The notes beneath the pieces are model-generated. The model was not told the origin of the DNA and made no database searches. It saw only the letters and a list, made by a program, of their open reading frames with translations. A program made the translations under genes and the position numbers. Shown here piece after piece: positions 7,415 to 11,476 of a stretch of 11,476 bases of DNA (the stretch's first letter is position 1; the number at the start of each line of letters is the position of its first letter). The stretch comes from Dehalococcoidia bacterium (GTDB taxonomy: Bacteria > Chloroflexota > Dehalococcoidia > SAR202 > UBA11138): the NCBI GenBank assembly GCA_012270665.1, contig JAAXHY010000314.1, positions 1 to 11,476 on the forward strand, read 5' to 3'.

Positions 7415-7459
7415 TGCATGTATCCTCCTGCTTTTGCTCACGATAATTCCGACGATACT

Positions 7460-7990
7460 TTACGCTTCTTGTTGCTGAAGATTATCCACATGGCCCTGAA
7501 GCACGCGGGCAAGACCGGCGATTGGCCCATTGAGAACGTTGACTAAGCTAGCAGCAGGTCCATTCATTCGCATGAGCAGCTGGGCGATAAGCTCCTCGCG
7601 TCCAGGTATGGTGGCTAGCTGATTGACTTGGTCGCTGGTCAGGGTCTTGCCGTCCATTTCGCCGCCGAGTATCGCAAGAGAGGATCTCGCCGTTCGTATA
7701 TAGTTCGCCAACGCCTTCGCGGGAGCCAGCGGATCTTCATACCCGAACGCTACGCCAGTCGGCCCATTGATCGCATCCTTGATCGCCGGTTTCCCTGCCT
7801 GGTCCGCCGCGATGTATGCCAGTGAATTCTTGATGATCCTGTATTCGACTTCGGCTTCTCTTAGCGCGCGGCGCAACTCCGTCATCTCGGAAACCGGCAG
7901 ACCGGAGTAGTTTGTTGTAATGACAATCGAACTGCGCTCGAATTTATCCTTCAGCAGTTCCACCGCCTCGACTTTAGCTTGAGTCGGCAC
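7460..7990 (-). CDS. rplJ: Large ribosomal subunit protein uL10
   Basis: A 176-residue protein that forms the base of the ribosomal stalk: it binds 23S rRNA through its N-terminal domain and carries bL12 dimers on its C-terminal helix. Visible segments are the N-terminal VPTQAKVEAVELLKDKF, the strand SIVITTNYSGLPVSEMTELR, YRIIKNSLAYIA and a C-terminal helix (LNGPIAGLARVLQGHVDNL). Start choice matters: the frame stays open upstream into the leader RNA, but the GTG at 7990 has a strong GGAGG five bases before it and fits the normal N-terminus, so the extra 21 codons are leader. Expression is probably set by the L10 leader and attenuator just upstream, where the L10(L12)4 complex would act as repressor (known for this family in other bacteria). 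Confidence 0.96.
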   Translation of the reverse strand: MPTQAKVEAVELLKDKFERSSIVITTNYSGLPVSEMTELRRALREAEVEYRIIKNSLAYIAADQAGKPAIKDAINGPTGVAFGYEDPLAPAKALANYIRTARSSLAILGGEMDGKTLTSDQVNQLATIPGREELIAQLLMRMNGPAASLVNVLNGPIAGLARVLQGHVDNLQQQEA

Positions 7991-8011
7991 GCTTACCTCC
8001 ACTCCATTTCT

Positions 8012-8041
8012 AAAATAAAACCCCGCGCCAAAGACACGGGG
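8012..8041 (-). terminator. Intrinsic attenuator terminator in the rplJ leader
   Basis: On the minus strand CCCCGTG (8041-8035) pairs with CGCGGGG (8027-8021), including one G-U pair, around a 7-base loop and is followed immediately by TTTTATTTT. It ends 21 bases before the rplJ GTG, so a transcript stopping here would not include rplJ. The position fits attenuation rather than the end of rplA, because rplA stops more than 100 bases upstream. Confidence 0.8.
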
Positions 8042-8145
8042 CAACTGTTGCAATCTATGTCCGAAACGAAGGTTTCGGATTGCGACCTCGGCGGGCTGGG
8101 ATTTTCATTCCACGACTGTCGGGGAAGCCCGCTGTCTCTGGCGAT
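8042..8145 (-). ncRNA. Ribosomal protein L10 leader RNA (L10_leader type)
   Basis: On the minus strand the leader contains GAGACAGCGGGC (8138-8127) and, after an internal variable arm, GCCCGCCGAGGT (8096-8085). GCGGGC pairs with GCCCGC, and the flanking AGACAG and CCGAGGU are hallmarks of the L10 leader found upstream of rplJ in many bacteria, where L10(L12)4 binds. A second hairpin follows: TCCGAAAC (8079-8072) with GTTTCGGA (8067-8060), loop CTTC, extendable by GCAA/TTGC across a small bulge. Then comes the attenuator terminator. The order (binding element, extra hairpin, terminator, rplJ) matches the attenuation scheme described in Bacillus. Which segment is the antiterminator I could not settle. 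Confidence 0.78.
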
Positions 8146-8150
8146 TTCGG

Positions 8151-8867
8151 TTATTCTACACGAAGGGCCGACAGGCGATCAACATCCATTGATACGCTCG
8201 GGCCCATTGTCGCTGTCAAATAGGCTGAGCGGATGAACTGTCCCTTCACACCACCGGGTCTCGAACGGACTATGTTGTCGACGAGCATGGTCAGATTGTC
8301 CATCAGCATGTTGTCTTCGAAACTGGCTTTGCCAATCGGTACGTGGATCAGACCGGTCCTGTCCAGGCGGAATTCCACCCGGCCTTTCTTGGCGTCCGAA
8401 ATCGCGCGAGGAATGTCGTCGGGCTGGACCACTGTGCCCGTTCTGGGATTCGGCATCAACCCACGCCGTCCAAGGATACGTCCCAATCGCCCAATTCGAC
8501 CCATAAGGTCGGGCGTCGCGATAGAAACATCGAAGCCAAGGAACCCGTCTTGGATTTCCTTGATCAGATCGTCGCTACCTACGAAATCGGCTCCGGCCTC
8601 TCTCGCGATGGATTCGGCTTCGCCCTGACAGAACACCAAGACCCTGACAGGTTTGCCCACACCATGAGGGAGCACCGCTACACCTCGAACCATTTGGTCC
8701 GCATAGCGCGGATCCGCGCCAGTGCGTAAGTGGAGTTCAATCGTTTCGTCGAACTTCGCCTTGGCCGTCTTCTTCGTAATTTCAATGGCCTCGAAAGGAG
8801 CGTACGCAGTTTCGCTGTCTATGAGTCCAACGGCCTCTCTATATCTTTTGCCTCTGCTGGATACCAT
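8151..8867 (-). CDS. rplA: Large ribosomal subunit protein uL1
   Basis: A 238-residue protein that binds 23S rRNA at the L1 stalk and helps release deacylated tRNA from the E site; in many bacteria it also represses its own rplK-rplA mRNA. The best marks are GRIGRLGRILGRRGLMPNPR (nearly invariant in the family), VEFRLDRTGLIHVPIGK and the C-terminal segment ending in TATMGPSVSMD. Length is close to E. coli L1 (234). The ATG at 8867 has GAGG eight bases upstream. It lies 42 bases after rplK. The last codons (GTA GAA TAA) overlap a candidate promoter for the rplJ leader. Confidence 0.97.
   Translation of the reverse strand: MVSSRGKRYREAVGLIDSETAYAPFEAIEITKKTAKAKFDETIELHLRTGADPRYADQMVRGVAVLPHGVGKPVRVLVFCQGEAESIAREAGADFVGSDDLIKEIQDGFLGFDVSIATPDLMGRIGRLGRILGRRGLMPNPRTGTVVQPDDIPRAISDAKKGRVEFRLDRTGLIHVPIGKASFEDNMLMDNLTMLVDNIVRSRPGGVKGQFIRSAYLTATMGPSVSMDVDRLSALRVE
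8153..8182 (-). promoter_or_regulatory. Candidate internal promoter for rplJ-rplL inside the end of rplA
   Basis: On the minus strand TTGATC (8182-8177) and TAGAAT (8158-8153) are 18 bases apart. Transcription would start near 8146, a few bases before the first conserved base of the L10 leader, so the leader would sit at the 5' end of its own transcript. The spacer is one base longer than ideal and the -35 matches 4 of 6. Confidence 0.5.
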
Positions 8868-8909
8868 GTAGAAATCCTCAATTACTGGCTACCACTGGTG
8901 GCCTGCGGT

Positions 8910-9332
8910 TCAGCTTACCCTTATACCCATGCTGCGGGCAGTTCCCTCGATTATACGTATCGCGCCATCCACATCGGCGGCATTCAAGTCCTTGAATTTA
9001 GCCTCGGCTATCTCTTTGACCTGATCTAGCGATACAGTAGCAACCTGTTCCGCCTTTGGGTTCCCGCTGCCTTTTTCGATCCCCGCCGCCTTTCGCAAGA
9101 GGTCGGACGCGGGTGGGCTCTTGACGATAAACGTGAAGGATCGGTCTTCGAATACCGTCAATTCGACGGGAACAATCGAGCCAGCCTGTTGAGCCGTTCG
9201 CTCGTTGTACTCTTTTACGAATCCCATGATATTGACGCCGTGTTGTCCGAGCGCGGGTCCCACCGGAGGAGCGGGGGTCGCTTTACCGGCCTCAATCTGT
9301 AACTTGATTATAGCTCTTACTTTCTTTGCCAC
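8910..9332 (-). CDS. rplK: Large ribosomal subunit protein uL11
   Basis: A 140-residue protein that, with 23S rRNA helices 43-44, forms the GTPase-associated centre. The N-terminal domain shows [20 protein letters not shown] and [19 protein letters not shown], including the proline-rich turn contacting the thiostrepton region. The C-terminal RNA-binding domain shows [19 protein letters not shown] and a C-terminal helix and strand ([10 protein letters not shown]). Length is standard. The start is GTG at 9332, fixed by the conserved MAKKV-type N-terminus, with AGGA about ten bases upstream. In the 53-base gap after nusG there is a small A/U-rich hairpin (TTTATG with CATAAA, 9370-9353) of unknown meaning. 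Confidence 0.97.
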   Translation of the reverse strand: MAKKVRAIIKLQIEAGKATPAPPVGPALGQHGVNIMGFVKEYNERTAQQAGSIVPVELTVFEDRSFTFIVKSPPASDLLRKAAGIEKGSGNPKAEQVATVSLDQVKEIAEAKFKDLNAADVDGAIRIIEGTARSMGIRVS

Positions 9333-9385
9333 TTCTTGCCGTTCCTATGCTATTTATGCGCTTTCATAAAGGCTGTGATGTCCGA

Positions 9386-9955
9386 CTAAACTCTTTCTAC
9401 CTGAAGGAAGTCCAGCTCTACGGGCGTCTCGCGCCCGAAGAAAGACACCAGCACTTTCACTTTCGCGCGCTCCTGGGAAATCTCGTCCACGGTGCCCATA
9501 AAGTCCATGAAGGGACCATCAGTGATCCGCACACTCTGACCCTTTTCAAATCCGATCCGCTGAGTGGGAGTGTCGGTTTCGATCTGCCTCAGAATGATCT
9601 GGACTTCCTGCTCTTCAAGCGGAACAGGTTTTGGCCTGTTGTTTTCGCTCTCATCCTCTGCGGATATGAAGCCGGTGACTCCCGGCGTGTTGCGAACCAC
9701 AAACCAACTCTGATCATCCATCGTCATCTGCACGAGTATATAGCCGGGGAAGATGGTGCGCGACACCGTCTTGCGCTGTCCGCCTTTTATCTCAATCTGA
9801 TCTTCGGTCGGGACGACAACCTGGAAAATCTTGTCCTGCATATCCATGTTCTTTATACGATGTTCAAGATTGTCCTTGACACGCTTTTCCTGGCCGGAGT
9901 ACGCATGGATAATGTACCACCGAACATTGGGGTCGCTATGCGAGACTTGTGTCAT
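9386..9955 (-). CDS. nusG: Transcription termination/antitermination factor NusG
   Basis: A 189-residue elongation factor that binds RNA polymerase across the main channel and links it to Rho or the ribosome. The NGN domain (about 11-125) is recognised by WYIIHAYSGQEKRVKDNLE, VVVPTEDQIEIKGGQRKTV and the core FPGYILVQMTMDDQSWFVVR followed by NTPGVTGF. The C-terminal KOW domain (about 134-170) shows FEKGQSVRITDGPFMDFMG and VLVSFFGRETPVELDF. Length is usual, with no inserted domain. The ATG at 9955 follows secE by four bases; the likely ribosome binding site (GGGGAAT) lies at the end of secE, so the two are probably translationally coupled, as in most bacteria. Confidence 0.97.
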   Translation of the reverse strand: MTQVSHSDPNVRWYIIHAYSGQEKRVKDNLEHRIKNMDMQDKIFQVVVPTEDQIEIKGGQRKTVSRTIFPGYILVQMTMDDQSWFVVRNTPGVTGFISAEDESENNRPKPVPLEEQEVQIILRQIETDTPTQRIGFEKGQSVRITDGPFMDFMGTVDEISQERAKVKVLVSFFGRETPVELDFLQVERV

Positions 9956-9959
9956 GATT

Positions 9960-10196
9960 CTAATTCCCCAAGATTATGCCTACGACCCTGGCGAATACGA
10001 GATCTACCAAGCCAAGGAATATCCCCATAGCCACAGCCACGGCCACAACCATAACTGAAAGTCGAAAAGTCTCTTCTCGAGTAGGCCATGTTACCCTTCG
10101 AAGCTCGCCGACGACCTCACCAATCGCGCGAATGCTGAAAGCCCGCCTTGCGACTTCGGAACTAACCCTGCGAGTTACGCCCTGATCTCTAGCCAC
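9960..10196 (-). CDS. secE: Preprotein translocase subunit SecE
   Basis: A 78-residue inner-membrane subunit of the SecYEG channel, where it clamps SecY. The conserved cytoplasmic amphipathic helix and hinge are clear (IGEVVGELRRVTWPTREE, about 25-42), followed by one hydrophobic membrane span (about 47-68, LSVMVVAVAVAMGIFLGLV) and a short tail. This is the single-span type found outside gamma-proteobacteria. The frame stays open far upstream, but those codons overlap rpmG; the GTG at 10196 is chosen because it begins two bases after the rpmG stop and has GAGG in the end of rpmG at suitable spacing. An in-frame longer start would overlap the L33 gene. Confidence 0.93.
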   Translation of the reverse strand: MARDQGVTRRVSSEVARRAFSIRAIGEVVGELRRVTWPTREETFRLSVMVVAVAVAMGIFLGLVDLVFARVVGIILGN

Positions 10197-10198
10197 CT

Positions 10199-10366
10199 CT
10201 ACCTCACCTCGCGATGCATGGTGTGCTTGCGACAACGAGGACAGAACTTCTTGAGTTCCAACCTCTGCGGATCGTTGCGGCGATTCTTGCTCGAGTTGTA
10301 TGTACGCTCGCGGCAGTCTATACATCCAAGAGTAATGAGTATTCTCACTTCTCCCCGGCGGGCCAT
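10199..10366 (-). CDS. rpmG: Large ribosomal subunit protein bL33, zinc-binding type
   Basis: A 55-residue ribosomal protein. The translation has two Cys pairs, CIDC (15-18) and CPRC (42-45), which form a zinc ribbon and mark the C+ paralogue type. Other family features are the start [15 protein letters not shown], the central [20 protein letters not shown] region and the end HTMHREVR. The ATG at 10366 is preceded by GAGGAG about ten bases upstream. It is small and easily missed. Its place between tuf and secE is common outside proteobacteria. Confidence 0.95.
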   Translation of the reverse strand: MARRGEVRILITLGCIDCRERTYNSSKNRRNDPQRLELKKFCPRCRKHTMHREVR

Positions 10367-10480
10367 GTTTCAAACACTCCTCGAGACTGGCAGGGCCGGC
10401 AGCTAAATGGCTTCGATATTGCCACCGAATCCCGGCACGTCCCGCTGTCTTGCAGTAAACTTCTTCCGACATAGGCCAAA
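10367..10480 (-). other. Unexplained interval between tuf terminator and rpmG, with inverted repeats
   Basis: This is the 5' region of the rpmG-secE-nusG-rplK-rplA unit. It carries nested inverted repeats on the minus strand: GCCGG with CCGGC (outer, ending near 10396) and TTCG with CGAA inside. Fragments resemble tRNA pieces (a CCGGCCCTGCCA-like 3' end on the minus strand, CGAATCCCGG on the plus strand), but I cannot fold a cloverleaf with an anticodon loop in either direction. No convincing -10/-35 pair was found. An open frame crosses it on the minus strand but overlaps rpmG and looks spurious. Confidence 0.4.
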
Positions 10481-10517
10481 TGCCCTCTTCTCACACTTCT
10501 GTTGTGAGAAGAGGGCA
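10481..10517 (-). terminator. Strong hairpin ending the tuf transcript
   Basis: A perfect 14-bp inverted repeat (10504-10517 with 10481-10494, arms TGCCCTCTTCTCAC and its complement) closes a 9-base loop, 21 bases after the tuf stop. Only TTT follows on the minus strand, so termination may be partial or need help, and some readthrough into rpmG is possible. The plus strand has no T-run. Confidence 0.75.
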
Positions 10518-10537
10518 CACTATATGACGTGATTTAC

Positions 10538-11476
10538 CTAGTTGACGACCTTGGTGATTACGCCGGATCCAACCGTCCTCCCGCCCTCGCGAACAGCGAA
10601 CCTCAACTGTTCATCAAGCGCGACAGGCGTAATCAACTTGATGTTCATTTCGATGTTGTCGCCCGGCATAACCATCTGGACACCATCGGGCAGCTTGATC
10701 TCACCCGTCACGTCGGTCGTCCGGATATAGAACTGGGGCTTGTACCCGTCGAAGAACGGGGTATGGCGACCGCCCTCGTCTCTACTCAGCACGTAAACCT
10801 GCGCTTCGCATTCCGTGTGAGGAGTTATGCTGCCCGGGGCCGCCAAAACCTGGCCCCGCTCAACTTCGTCTCGATCCACGCCGCGAAGCAGAACGCCCAC
10901 CGCGTCTCCAGGCTCGCCCTCGTCGAGCGTCTTGTGGAACATTTCCACACCTGTTACGACGGTGCTGGAGGTATCTTTGATGCCGACGATCTCAATGGTG
11001 TCGCCCATCTTGACGATGCCACGTTCCACGCGCCCCGTCACAACGGTGCCGCGGCCCTTGATACCGAAAACGTCCTCGACCGGCATGAGGAAGGGCTGGT
11101 CGCGCGGTCGGTCGGGAACTGGGATATGATCGTCAACGGCGTCCATCAACTCCCAGATTCCACCTGCCCACTCGCCGTCGCGGGAGTTGTCGTCGGCTTC
11201 CAGGGCGTTGAGAGCGCTTACGCGAACAATGGGGATACTGTCGCCGTCGAAGCCGTACTCCGACAGAAGTTCGCTCATCTCGAGCTCGACTAGCTCCAGA
11301 AGTTCCTCGTCGTCCATCGCGTCAACTTTGTTGAGCGCGACTACTATCGCAGGAACTTCCACCTGGCGAGCCAGGAGGATGTGCTCCCTAGTCTGAGGCA
11401 TAGGACCGTCCGGCGCGCTTACGACGAGTATCGCGCCGTCCATCTGCGCAGCTCCGGTGATCATGTTCTTGATGTA
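10538..11476 (-). CDS. tuf: Elongation factor Tu, 3' part (5' end beyond the window)
   Basis: The reading frame enters from the right edge (Y-I-K-N-M-I-T-G) and covers roughly the last 312 codons of a protein normally about 400 long; the P-loop and switch I are outside. EF-Tu carries aminoacyl-tRNA to the ribosome with GTP. Visible marks are [20 protein letters not shown], the G4 motif NKVD, a G5-type SAL, domain 2 beginning around [18 protein letters not shown], and domain 3 ending [20 protein letters not shown]. No frameshift or internal stop is seen. It lies upstream of rpmG and secE, as in many non-proteobacterial genomes, and is followed by a strong hairpin. Confidence 0.97.
   Translation of the reverse strand, partial: YIKNMITGAAQMDGAILVVSAPDGPMPQTREHILLARQVEVPAIVVALNKVDAMDDEELLELVELEMSELLSEYGFDGDSIPIVRVSALNALEADDNSRDGEWAGGIWELMDAVDDHIPVPDRPRDQPFLMPVEDVFGIKGRGTVVTGRVERGIVKMGDTIEIVGIKDTSSTVVTGVEMFHKTLDEGEPGDAVGVLLRGVDRDEVERGQVLAAPGSITPHTECEAQVYVLSRDEGGRHTPFFDGYKPQFYIRTTDVTGEIKLPDGVQMVMPGDNIEMNIKLITPVALDEQLRFAVREGGRTVGSGVITKVVN

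Noticed and set aside
7405..7419. Four-codon ORF (ATG CAA TGG CTC TGA) overlapping the rplL start, with the Shine-Dalgarno four bases upstream
   Set aside because: The AGGAGG is at a better distance (nine bases) from the rplL ATG, and such a short overlap arises easily by chance. No evidence of regulatory use is visible.
10380..10460. Possible tRNA-Trp between tuf and rpmG
   Set aside because: A CTGCCGGCCCTGCCA-like end on the minus strand and a CGAATCCCGG piece on the plus strand look tRNA-like, but no matching acceptor strand, anticodon loop with T33, or complete T-arm can be built on either strand.
10197..10472. N-terminal extension of secE reading back to an ATG at 10472
   Set aside because: The frame overlaps the whole rpmG gene, its residues before the GTG at 10196 look unlike SecE, and the total length would be more than twice that of the family.
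10529..11293. Long open frame antisense to tuf
   Set aside because: EF-Tu on the other strand is unmistakable. High-GC codon use often leaves open antisense frames, and the translation has no protein-family features.

Overview
The window reads as ordinary bacterial chromosome, moderately GC-rich, with two tightly packed gene blocks facing each other. The order tuf, rpmG, secE, nusG, rplK, rplA, rplJ, rplL is bacterial. Together with the flavin-dependent oxidoreductase, M20 peptidase, LarA-family enzyme and CoaX/CoaBC pair, it would fit a Chloroflexota genome (Dehalococcoidia or SAR202-like). That placement is inference from gene content and protein style; no marker was compared against a database.

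Plus strand, 1-6932. The first 423 bases hold no convincing gene. Then come an LLM-class flavin-dependent oxidoreductase, type III pantothenate kinase (coaX) and the bifunctional coenzyme A enzyme coaBC; the last two overlap by 4 bases. A 139-base gap with a hairpin and a good sigma70-like promoter separates these from a second set: a 4-oxalocrotonate-tautomerase-like small protein, an M20 metallopeptidase, a metallo-beta-lactamase-fold hydrolase and a LarA-family nickel-pincer enzyme. The first set makes CoA from pantothenate. The second looks like a small catabolic or metabolite-processing group of unknown substrate.

Minus strand, 11476-6950. The 3' part of tuf (EF-Tu) enters from the right edge and ends at a strong 14-bp hairpin. 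Downstream lie rpmG (zinc-type L33), secE, nusG, rplK, rplA, rplJ and rplL, ended by an 11-bp hairpin with a T-rich tail that sits between the two convergent blocks. Between rplA and rplJ there is a 160-base leader. It has the hallmarks of the ribosomal protein L10 leader RNA, followed by a separate hairpin and an intrinsic terminator just before the rplJ ribosome binding site. A candidate promoter overlaps the end of rplA. L10/L12 synthesis is therefore probably controlled by transcription attenuation, independently of L11/L1.

I found no mobile element, CRISPR array, tRNA, rRNA or phage gene. The points most worth a second look are the L10 leader/attenuator with its own promoter, the CoaBC active-site substitutions (Asn to Asp and Cys to Ser at two known catalytic positions), the LarA-containing cluster lacking nearby cofactor genes, and the unexplained structured interval between tuf and rpmG. 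No clearly new multi-gene system is evident.
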